A DNA stretch of 12,848 nucleotides from an uncultured Clostridia bacterium (GTDB lineage Bacteria; Bacillota; Clostridia; Christensenellales; UBA1242). The translations under genes and the position numbers were made by a program. The stretch is from assembly GCA_934771675.1 (NCBI GenBank), contig CAKVMF010000014.1, positions 1-12,848 of the forward strand. Direction: 5' to 3'. Position 1 is the stretch's first letter, and every line of letters starts with the position of its first letter. The notes under the pieces were generated by a model. The model was not told where the DNA came from. It saw only the letters and a list, made by a program, of their open reading frames with translations, and searched no databases. This document shows, in pieces, positions 6,828-12,848 of the stretch.

Positions 6828-8824
6828 AATGATATTGTTGCACTAAATGTTGCAACCACCCCCTCATTATTTGTTCCTAAAAGATTGTATTTTGAACAAC
6901 TTACAGTGTATTCTTGTTCATTTGAACTAACGTTTTCAACAAGCATACTGTTTTCTTTTAAATTGTAAGCAACAATTGGTTCATTTTTGTTGTCCATAAA
7001 AATTAAAAGTGTATCACCCAAAAACTCAAAATCTAAAATCTTGCTTTGGTCAATTTCTGATGGAAAGCCATTTGAAAATTCTGTTGGAGTGTCATAACCA
7101 ACAAGATTATAGATTTTGTAACTGTTGGCAGTTTTCTTTTGAATCAAATAAATTAAATTTGTCGAAATGTAGTCATCAAGTTCAGTTCCAAGTATGGACA
7201 AATTGTATCTGTAAACCTGCGGATAATAGAATACCCATAAACTTGGAGTTGTCGTTTTTTCAACAATTATTGCTCTGTTTTTTGCATAGACTTGTTTTGT
7301 ATCCTTTGTGTAAAAATAAGCTGCATTTGTAAAAACATCTCGAACATTAGTGTTTGGTGAAAATGTAACAATTCTGCAGTCCAAACTCATCTCTCCTTCC
7401 TTCAAAAAGTGAATTGCAGCATCACAAAAGTTGTTTTTGAACATTGCAATAATGTATGTGAAATAATACTGTGAGCTTTTTGCTGAACTAAACACAAATT
7501 TGTTTTCTGTTGTGTCAAAAGAAAAATAAATACAATGACCGTAATTTTCTGGTTTTAGAATAATGCCAAGCATAATAGTTCCGTCTTTTGCCATGGTTAT
7601 ATCAGCGTCAAATATATTTGAAAGTTTGCTGTAATTTTCATAAGCGGTTAAATCAAATGGAACAGCTTTTAATTTGTAGTTTTCAATAACATAGCAATTC
7701 ACATAAGGTGCGGTTTTTGTTATAATAAACACAAATGAGTCAAAAGACACGATTTTAAATATATTATGCAAGCTTATATGGTCTGCATCAATTTTTAAAA
7801 TTTGATAATCTTTGTTAACAAACCCATAGATTGAATCGTTGTTAACAAAAAATATTTTATTGCCATCTTTTGAAAGGAATCTTGGAGTAGATGCAGAAAA
7901 CATATGGTTGAAAGGCAAAGTGATTTTGTCAGCAAAGTCGCTGGCATATTTTGCACTTATTGTTGCCGTTTCGGTTTCGCTTGTTGAGTTGTTTGTGATT
8001 GATTCAACTGATTTTATGTTTTTCCCTAAATCAAGAACATAATTTCGCTTTGGCGAAAGTGTCATTGAAATTGAAGTTGGATTGTTGTATTCCAAAACAT
8101 TTTTTCGAGCAAAAACACTATCCCCAATAGTAAAGACAATTTCAGTTGTTTCACCTGTTTGTAAATCTGCTTCAAATGAAAGTGAGATTGAAGAAGAATT
8201 TTCATTTTTAGAAACAGTGAAAGTTGGTTCATATTTTTGACCGACGGGTTTTTCACGTTCATATCTTTTATTTTCAACGGTGTTGTTTCCCCTAAAGGCA
8301 TATATCTTTTTATTAATTCCTTCACCGAGTAAAAATTCGATAAATTTATTTTTGCCATCAGTTAAAATATTTGTTGTTTGTTCTTCCAAATCAAGATAAA
8401 TAAAAAGTGTTAAAACTATTGGTTCGTTTTCTTCTTTTTTTATTCCGCTAGGAGTGTTATCGCTAATCAGTGAAATGTAGTTGTAAATTGTTGGATTTTC
8501 ATCGTCATTTGATAGTCCGACTTCTGTGATATATTCGCCATCATTTAGATATCCATCAATGTATGCAATCTTTTTGACATAGCATGAACCTTTGCTGATT
8601 GAACTTTGCATATATTCAGTTGAAAGCTTAATAGTTGAAATTGGTGAAGTTAGGTGGTATTCTGACTGTGAATTTGAAGGCGATCCATTTCCGATAGAAA
8701 TATATTTATTAAAGACTTGAAGTTGTTTTAATTTTTCAAAAACGCTGCCAAGCATAGTATTGAAAAATGTGTGTGAACATTTGCCATTAGAAATGATTAA
8801 TTTGTTATGATAATGAAACTTCAT
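6824..8824 (-). CDS. Probable phage tail fibre / receptor-binding protein with N-terminal attachment-like domain and propeller-like repeats
   Basis: A 666-residue secreted-signal-free phage protein. Residues 7-110 resemble the N-terminal domain of tail fibres: a conserved start (NKLIISNGKCS), then YISIGNGSPSNSQSEYHL (41-58) and YLNDGEYITEVGLSND (92-107), comparable to the 'IxIGdG...EiGLfd' pattern of such domains. Residues 135-275 look like beta-sandwich sequence. From about 310 to 650 there are repeated stretches of the form 'hydrophobic strand, turn with Asn/Asp/Lys, strand' (for example NKIFFVNNDSIYGFVNKD, DTLLIFMDNKNEPIVAYNL), consistent with a beta-propeller or repeated beta-sheet blades. 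Its start overlaps the 347-aa gene by 20 nt and its stop overlaps the 85-aa gene. It probably recognises the host surface. Assignment rests on pattern resemblance and position. Confidence 0.6.
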   Translation of the reverse strand: MKFHYHNKLIISNGKCSHTFFNTMLGSVFEKLKQLQVFNKYISIGNGSPSNSQSEYHLTSPISTIKLSTEYMQSSISKGSCYVKKIAYIDGYLNDGEYITEVGLSNDDENPTIYNYISLISDNTPSGIKKEENEPIVLTLFIYLDLEEQTTNILTDGKNKFIEFLLGEGINKKIYAFRGNNTVENKRYEREKPVGQKYEPTFTVSKNENSSSISLSFEADLQTGETTEIVFTIGDSVFARKNVLEYNNPTSISMTLSPKRNYVLDLGKNIKSVESITNNSTSETETATISAKYASDFADKITLPFNHMFSASTPRFLSKDGNKIFFVNNDSIYGFVNKDYQILKIDADHISLHNIFKIVSFDSFVFIITKTAPYVNCYVIENYKLKAVPFDLTAYENYSKLSNIFDADITMAKDGTIMLGIILKPENYGHCIYFSFDTTENKFVFSSAKSSQYYFTYIIAMFKNNFCDAAIHFLKEGEMSLDCRIVTFSPNTNVRDVFTNAAYFYTKDTKQVYAKNRAIIVEKTTTPSLWVFYYPQVYRYNLSILGTELDDYISTNLIYLIQKKTANSYKIYNLVGYDTPTEFSNGFPSEIDQSKILDFEFLGDTLLIFMDNKNEPIVAYNLKENSMLVENVSSNEQEYTVSCSKYNLLGTNNEGVVATFSATISL

Positions 8825-9848
8825 TGTTTTCTTCCTGCCTTACAGTTATTGTTAAATCAACGGTTGCTGAAATTGTTTCGCCGAATGATTTTGTTTCATT
8901 GATTGACTCAATCAAGTAGTTATTTTGATTTTTGTCAGTCAAAATAACATAGAATTTGTTTGCTGATGAATTGTAATAAGCATAAGTGTTTTCAATGATT
9001 GCACCTTGATTATCAATTTGTCTTTCTTCTGAAAATGTTGTTCCATCAAATTCCATGTAAAAACAATTGCCATTTCTGATGTAATTTATCAAAATTTTTG
9101 AGTCGTCTGTGGCTGATGAAACCTGTGTGATGTTGCTTAAAATAAATGTTTCAACCTTGTCACTATAATTTGAGAAGAATAATTTTCCATCAGCGTCAAC
9201 ACGAAATAAATAGAGTTTTTCAGGATTTGAAAAATAAGCAAATGAATAAGATTTTGCTGTTTTAAATGCTGAAAAATCTTCAACGTTATATGAACCATTA
9301 ACTTTGTTTGTTTCAAGAGTATATAAGGTTTTGTTTTCCAAAAAAGATAGAATATATTTATCTGATTTTGTTACTATTTGATAACAATAATTATCTTTAA
9401 TTTCTTCTGCACCCCAAACTGTAAGCAAAACATTGTTTAACAAGACTTCTTTCTTGTCAATTGGATTAATTTCAAGATAGATATCAATAGGTTCAGTTGT
9501 AAGTGGCATATAGTCAAAAATCAAAGAGATTTGGTTGAAACTAGATTGCAATGTTTTTGTTGATTTGAAAATAGATATGTTATTGATAATTATTGAAAAA
9601 GTAATTTCCTGCTCTGTTGCAAGGCTCAGTTCAATCAATGCTTGCACGTGCATGTTCACAGACCCGGTTGCATTAACTGTTGCGATTTGAACTTTTCTTT
9701 TATCAACAATTGATAAGTTGCTTAAGTTCTTGCTAAAACTTGAAAAGCTGTTTGCAATAGTTTTCTTTTGACTAGATGAAATAAAGTCATTGATTTTTTG
9801 TTCAAGCTCATCAGTTTTGTTTTTTAATTGTTTAAAAATATTGTCCAT
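8805..9848 (-). CDS. Phage virion protein, beta-sandwich plus propeller-like repeats (unknown role)
   Basis: A 347-residue protein with no family I can name. Residues 4-30 (FKQLKNKTDELEQKINDF) look like a short coiled coil. Residues about 52-146 form a likely beta-sandwich ending in LLTVWG, with patterns such as HVQALIELSL and EITFSIIINN that are common in phage tail and neck proteins. Residues 155-315 carry about four blade-like units (YILSFLENKTLYTLET, KLYLFRVDADGKLFFSNY, NCFYMEFDGTTFSEER, KFYVILTDKNQNNYLIES). It starts 1 nt after the stop of the 468-aa gene and overlaps the fibre-like gene by 20 nt. A tail-hub, spike-anchor or neck component is plausible from its place between the stabilisation-like protein and the fibre. 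Confidence 0.65.
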   Translation of the reverse strand: MDNIFKQLKNKTDELEQKINDFISSSQKKTIANSFSSFSKNLSNLSIVDKRKVQIATVNATGSVNMHVQALIELSLATEQEITFSIIINNISIFKSTKTLQSSFNQISLIFDYMPLTTEPIDIYLEINPIDKKEVLLNNVLLTVWGAEEIKDNYCYQIVTKSDKYILSFLENKTLYTLETNKVNGSYNVEDFSAFKTAKSYSFAYFSNPEKLYLFRVDADGKLFFSNYSDKVETFILSNITQVSSATDDSKILINYIRNGNCFYMEFDGTTFSEERQIDNQGAIIENTYAYYNSSANKFYVILTDKNQNNYLIESINETKSFGETISATVDLTITVRQEENNEVSLS

Positions 9849-9849
9849 G

Positions 9850-11256
9850 TTATTCCTCTAAAAAACCAACATTCAAATACATTGATGAAATTTTAAATGG
9901 GTCAGTTTCCCAAAATACAAATTTAAAAGTATTCCCTTTTATGCCGAGATTTTTTAAATCAATATTTCCATCAGCTTTGAAAGTTGTTGATGAATAATCT
10001 GTTTCAATTTTTATGTTAAATGTTCCTGTTGCTGTTAATTTGATATGATTCAATTCCTTTAAGTAATAACTGTTAAATGCTATTGGTGAAAACTCAATAT
10101 ATTTTTCAGTTAACTTGTCGCTTTCACTTTGGATTAGTGTATAAATTTTGCATGCAGCAGTTGGATGATTGTGATGAATACACAAACAATTTTCTGTGGT
10201 TGTTTTTAAAACAAAAACATCATCAATATCACCAAAAGTATCATCAAGAGTTAAAATATTGCAAAAGTTGGTGCTTAAGTTGAATTCTAGTAATGCACTC
10301 TTTTCCCCACTTTCAAATTTGTAATGAGTTGCAAGGTAATACTTCCCGTTAAACACAACGCCCTTTTTTACGCCGACAATGTTTTTTAAAATTTCAGGGA
10401 AAAGGTATTTTGCTGAATTGCCGTCATAATAACAAAATCCATTTTCAGTCATAAAATAAAGTCTGTCTTCATGAACTTGAAGTGTTCCGGGAATGATTCT
10501 TGAATTTGAAGCGTATGATGGGATGTATTTGAGAGCGTCAGTCGAATTGTTAATTTTGCTGATTAAATAATTTTGAACAACATAAGCATTGTTATTAAAA
10601 TTATAGATGCCCAAAATATCTCCATCGCCAAGATCAAGCATATAATAATCGGCATCCATTGGATGTATAGAAACATCTTCTGGTCCGCTCAAATTATATT
10701 TTCCATATATTCGCATTGGAAAATCTTTTTGAGTGTAAAGCAAAAGTCCACGGTAATACTCAAAAATTGTTGCATAAGTCTCTGCTTTGGCTTCAATCGG
10801 ATATGAACCTTTGCTGAAGATAATAAATGTTCCTGAGTTGTCATCGATGTAAAGTTTGTTGTGGAAAACGCGAATTTTTGGTTTTTGTTTAAGTTCTGGT
10901 GAAAATTGAGAAATTCTTTGTTTGTCAAAGTTAATTTGATAAATTTTTAAATCTGTGCCAGTTGCAATGTATCTTGTGTAAAACTTGTCGTCACCTAGGT
11001 CATAATATTCGTAAGCTATAATTTGATCTATCAGTTTTAAAGTATCATGATATTTAGCTTCAAACTTAAGATATTCACCAATACTTGGAAATTTTGTAAG
11101 ATAAAAATTTACTAAAGATTTGTTTTGTTCAATAATGCCATTTTCGGTTGTGAGATTTTTGATTTCACAAATAGACAATTCGTCTTGAGCAATATGGTAT
11201 GGTTCAGGCATCAATTTTTTGTTTGAATAAAAATAACTTTTTTTAGTTTCTTTCAT
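9850..11256 (-). CDS. Probable phage DNA-stabilisation / tail hub protein, beta-propeller-like (P22 gp10-type position)
   Basis: A 468-residue beta-rich protein. The start region ENGIIEQNKSLVNFY (38-52) resembles the 'dG-l-kRpG' opening of podovirus hub proteins such as P22 gp10 (about 470 aa), which plug the portal after DNA packaging. Blade-like units follow: RVFHNKLYIDDNSGTFIIFS (129-148), HEDRLYFMTENGFCYYDG (262-279), VFNGKYYLATHYKFESG (301-317). The C-terminus (390-468) looks like a beta-sandwich. C332, C357, C359, H361, H362, H364 and C369 form a Cys/His cluster that could bind metal. I place the start at the ATG at 11256, which overlaps the TGA of the 190-aa gene (ATGA); a TTG two codons upstream is less likely. 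The gp10 analogy is inference from size, order and strand pattern. Confidence 0.6.
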   Translation of the reverse strand: MKETKKSYFYSNKKLMPEPYHIAQDELSICEIKNLTTENGIIEQNKSLVNFYLTKFPSIGEYLKFEAKYHDTLKLIDQIIAYEYYDLGDDKFYTRYIATGTDLKIYQINFDKQRISQFSPELKQKPKIRVFHNKLYIDDNSGTFIIFSKGSYPIEAKAETYATIFEYYRGLLLYTQKDFPMRIYGKYNLSGPEDVSIHPMDADYYMLDLGDGDILGIYNFNNNAYVVQNYLISKINNSTDALKYIPSYASNSRIIPGTLQVHEDRLYFMTENGFCYYDGNSAKYLFPEILKNIVGVKKGVVFNGKYYLATHYKFESGEKSALLEFNLSTNFCNILTLDDTFGDIDDVFVLKTTTENCLCIHHNHPTAACKIYTLIQSESDKLTEKYIEFSPIAFNSYYLKELNHIKLTATGTFNIKIETDYSSTTFKADGNIDLKNLGIKGNTFKFVFWETDPFKISSMYLNVGFLEE

Positions 11257-11825
11257 TTGCAAAATGTAGACTTCAAACGTCTTTCCTTTCTATATTTATA
11301 ACTGAACAAATCATCTAAAAACTTTTTATTCCAAAATTCACTTGCGCCGTAAAGTGATTTAGAAGCTAAAAACTCGCTAACAACTCCAGCAATAAATATT
11401 CTTTCTGGAACAAAGTGATAATGAATTTTATCCTGCAAGTCATTTACATCGTCAAAAATATAATTGTAGTCAACGTAAAAAAGTTTGTTTGGATGGTTTG
11501 TTTTTAAAAATTCAGGATAAGTTTCAAAGTTAACTTCATTCATATTTTTGTCATAAACTTTGTTTATTTTTGTTGGAACGTGATGAAGTCTAAAATATCC
11601 TACTTTGCAGTTTTGATCAGAAACAATTGCTTCGGTTGTTGAAATTTTTACGTAGTCTTCAAATATGGTTTTTGAAATATAGTTGTAGTAACTAATTAGT
11701 CTGATGATATCATTTTTTACCTGACCGTCTTCAATGTTTGCAAGGGTTGATGAAAATTTTAAAACGCCACAGATATCATCTCTGTTTAAGGTTTCTGCAC
11801 ATTTTACTATAAAATTTTTAAGCAT
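11253..11825 (-). CDS. Probable phage head-tail connector / adaptor protein
   Basis: A 190-residue protein. The central part alternates short beta strands (INKVYDKNMNEVNFETYP, KLFYVDYNYIFDDVNDL), and the C-terminal half, ERIFIAGVVSEFLASKSLYG then ASEFWNKKFLDDLFSYK (138-176), reads like the terminal helices of connector proteins from Firmicute phages, in which an Arg, a Gly-Val-Ala/Ser-Glu-Tyr/Phe helix, an aromatic 'W-kr-' segment and a basic tail recur. Its start has AAAGGGG 5 nt upstream and lies 2 nt after the 127-aa gene; its TGA overlaps the ATG of the 468-aa gene. Position right after capsid genes and before the hub-like gene fits a protein that joins portal to tail. Pattern recognition only; no catalytic motif. 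Confidence 0.6.
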   Translation of the reverse strand: MLKNFIVKCAETLNRDDICGVLKFSSTLANIEDGQVKNDIIRLISYYNYISKTIFEDYVKISTTEAIVSDQNCKVGYFRLHHVPTKINKVYDKNMNEVNFETYPEFLKTNHPNKLFYVDYNYIFDDVNDLQDKIHYHFVPERIFIAGVVSEFLASKSLYGASEFWNKKFLDDLFSYKYRKERRLKSTFCK

Positions 11826-11827
11826 AG

Positions 11828-12211
11828 TTACCCCTTTATAATTTTGTTTAAATCTTCTTTTGAAATGTGTGAAATTCTTGATGAATATTTTGCTGTTTCA
11901 AAAAGTTTATCTTTAAGTTCACCCTGCGTTTTTTGCATAATTTTTTTGCTATTATTCTCATTAAAATCATCAATTTCTTTGAATAGTTTTCTTGAATTTT
12001 CAATTTTGGTTTTAGCTAAAATTTTTGGCAAATTGACCGTAAATGAATTGAATTTATAACAAATTTGGTTATTTTTTGCGGAATTTGTTACAATGAAGCA
12101 TTTGTTTTTCTTATCAAAAAACAATTTGTAATTCGGGTTCACCATAGTTATTAAATTATAATAATTAAAATTATCAAAATATTCTTCATAATATTTTATT
12201 TGTTTGTTCAT
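11828..12211 (-). CDS. Small phage protein of unknown function, downstream of capsid
   Basis: A 127-residue protein I cannot assign. The N-terminal half is rich in Tyr, Asn and Phe (QIKYYEEYFDNFNYYN) and then beta-like (YKLFFDKKNKCFIVTNS); the C-terminal half is charged and helical (RKLFKEIDDFNENNSKKIMQK). I start it at the ATG at 12211, which has GGAG 6 nt upstream (12221-12218). A GTG at 12241 would add ten residues but lies inside the hairpin at 12228-12264 and has no ribosome site. It follows the capsid gene and precedes the adaptor-like gene by 2 nt, where phages often encode head-completion, head-decoration or connector proteins. Confidence 0.7.
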   Translation of the reverse strand: MNKQIKYYEEYFDNFNYYNLITMVNPNYKLFFDKKNKCFIVTNSAKNNQICYKFNSFTVNLPKILAKTKIENSRKLFKEIDDFNENNSKKIMQKTQGELKDKLFETAKYSSRISHISKEDLNKIIKG

Positions 12212-12217
12212 ACATTT

Positions 12218-12223
12218 CTCCAA
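12218..12223 (-). promoter_or_regulatory. Ribosome binding site that sets the start of the 127-aa gene
   Basis: TTGGAG on the minus strand, 6 nt before the ATG at 12211 and directly after the foot of the hairpin. It favours this ATG over the upstream GTG at 12241, whose own upstream sequence is hairpin stem. Confidence 0.7.
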
Positions 12224-12227
12224 GAAT

Positions 12228-12264
12228 TCAATTAAATCCACACGAAATGTGTGGATTTAATTGA
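12228..12264 (-). other. 16-bp perfect inverted repeat (RNA hairpin) between capsid and next gene
   Basis: On the minus strand TCAATTAAATCCACAC pairs without mismatch with GTGTGGATTTAATTGA around a 5-nt loop (ATTTC). It starts 8 nt after the capsid stop. No T run follows, so it is not a standard intrinsic terminator in this direction. It more likely stabilises the capsid mRNA 3' end, marks a processing site, or reduces read-through to downstream genes; a DNA-binding dyad is also possible. Confidence 0.8.
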
Positions 12265-12271
12265 CAAATAA

Positions 12272-12848
12272 TTAAGATTCTTTAATGCCAGTAATCTTTG
12301 CTTGACCACTTGGTTTATTGCAAATAAGATCAGCATATTTAACAAGAGTTGCTTGATATGTTGGTCTGCCAAGAGTTTGTTTAATTACTCTTCCATCTTC
12401 GCTTTCAAGCCATTTCCAGTCGCAAAGTTGATGAAGATTAAATTCACTAGTGTTAAGCAAATACATTGTGTTATCTGGAGCGAATCTATCAGAAACAACA
12501 GGAATGCCATTGAATGAAATCGCTTTAAATCCACCTTGAAGATTCATGATGTCAACATTGCTTCTATAAGATGCAAGGTATGATTGATAATTTCTCTTTA
12601 CTCCTGATGAGCAAACAATAAAGTCTACTTTGCTGTTTGCATTTTCTTCAAGATCATCAATTGCTGTTTGCATAATTGTATCTGAAATATCGCTTTTGGC
12701 TGAATTTGATGTGATATCTTTTGTGTAAGGAACGAGCCAGTTATATGTTGATTTTGCCAAGCCATAAAGTGAGCCACTGGTTTTGAAAATTGCTCCAAGA
12801 CCTGTGAGTTCATTGTTATATGAACCTTGAACACACAAAATGTTTGTT
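12272..12848 (-). CDS. Phage major capsid protein (N-terminus beyond window)
   Basis: The last 192 or so residues of a phage major capsid protein, probably HK97 fold, that assembles the procapsid shell. The frame is open to the right edge; the TTG at 12838 is internal, not a start. The stretch ends in a pattern familiar from Firmicute phage capsids: VDFIVCSSGVKRNYQSYL, then GIPVVSDRFAPDNTMYLLN (a strand-turn-strand near the P-domain), then the C-terminal part with LCDWKWLESEDGRVI and ATLVKYADLICNKPSGQAKI. The upstream neighbours (portal, terminase, scaffold or protease) are outside the window. It is followed by the strong hairpin at 12228-12264. The fold class is inferred from sequence resemblance. 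Confidence 0.75.
   Translation of the reverse strand, partial: TNILCVQGSYNNELTGLGAIFKTSGSLYGLAKSTYNWLVPYTKDITSNSAKSDISDTIMQTAIDDLEENANSKVDFIVCSSGVKRNYQSYLASYRSNVDIMNLQGGFKAISFNGIPVVSDRFAPDNTMYLLNTSEFNLHQLCDWKWLESEDGRVIKQTLGRPTYQATLVKYADLICNKPSGQAKITGIKES

Noticed and set aside
8062..8358. 98-codon frame inside the fibre-like gene
   Set aside because: It overlaps the longer coupled gene in another frame, with no ribosome site and no sign of independent selection.
11257..11262. TTG start at 11262 for the hub-like gene
   Set aside because: The ATG two codons later overlaps the preceding TGA as ATGA, a typical coupled start.
12212..12241. GTG start at 12241 for the gene after capsid (137 aa)
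   Set aside because: The GTG lies in the hairpin stem and has no ribosome site; the ATG at 12211 has GGAG 6 nt upstream.
12228..12264. The capsid hairpin as a normal intrinsic terminator
   Set aside because: No T run follows on the minus strand; the sequence continues as ATTCTTGG into the next ribosome site.
5674..12848. Alternative genetic code (TGA as Trp)
   Set aside because: TGA serves as the stop of the 190-aa and 666-aa genes in exact ATGA overlaps, and Trp residues are encoded by TGG.
1..12848. CRISPR array, tRNA or rRNA genes, insertion sequence
   Set aside because: No regularly spaced repeats, no cloverleaf-like sequences and no transposase or terminal repeats were seen on either strand.

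Overview
This window is a low-GC (roughly 30% by eye), standard-code stretch with every supported gene on the minus strand. A sporulation sigma factor with a pro-sequence (sigK-like), an RNase J and a B. subtilis-type trmR/trhP pair point to a spore-forming Firmicute, probably an uncultured gut-type clostridial or bacillar lineage. I cannot place it more precisely by reading alone.

Host part (1-5582). At the left edge lie the first 192 codons of a SigK-like sigma factor, preceded by a good candidate sigma-E-type promoter (594-622). To its right is a compact operon read right to left from a near-consensus sigma-A promoter (5554-5582): a six-helix membrane protein of unknown function (4446-5489), RNase J (2521-4431), an O-methyltransferase that fits TrmR (1910-2518) and a peptidase-U32 family protein that fits TrhP (700-1923). 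Gaps are 14 and 2 nt, followed by a 14-nt overlap. The last two genes together suggest 5-hydroxy/5-methoxyuridine synthesis at tRNA position 34.

Phage part (5612-12848). The right side is the end of the structural module of a prophage, also read right to left: the C-terminal part of a major capsid protein, a 16-bp perfect hairpin, two small head genes (127 and 190 aa; the second resembles head-tail adaptors), then three consecutive beta-rich proteins of 468, 347 and 666 aa with propeller-like repeats, an 85-aa protein, and a phi-LC3-type holin carrying an unusual 200-residue acidic Gln/Glu-rich tail. A clear intrinsic terminator (5612-5645) closes this operon. Gene junctions are tight (ATGA overlaps, 1-2 nt gaps, one 20-nt overlap). 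No tape-measure or tail-sheath gene is visible between capsid and holin, so a short-tailed (podovirus-like) virion, or a reduced element, is the simplest reading. No endolysin, integrase or att site is visible.

The phage-host boundary probably lies between the phage terminator and the host promoter, within about 110 nt. The least familiar material is the three-protein propeller block with its coupled 85-aa gene, the long-tailed holin, and the hairpin after the capsid gene.
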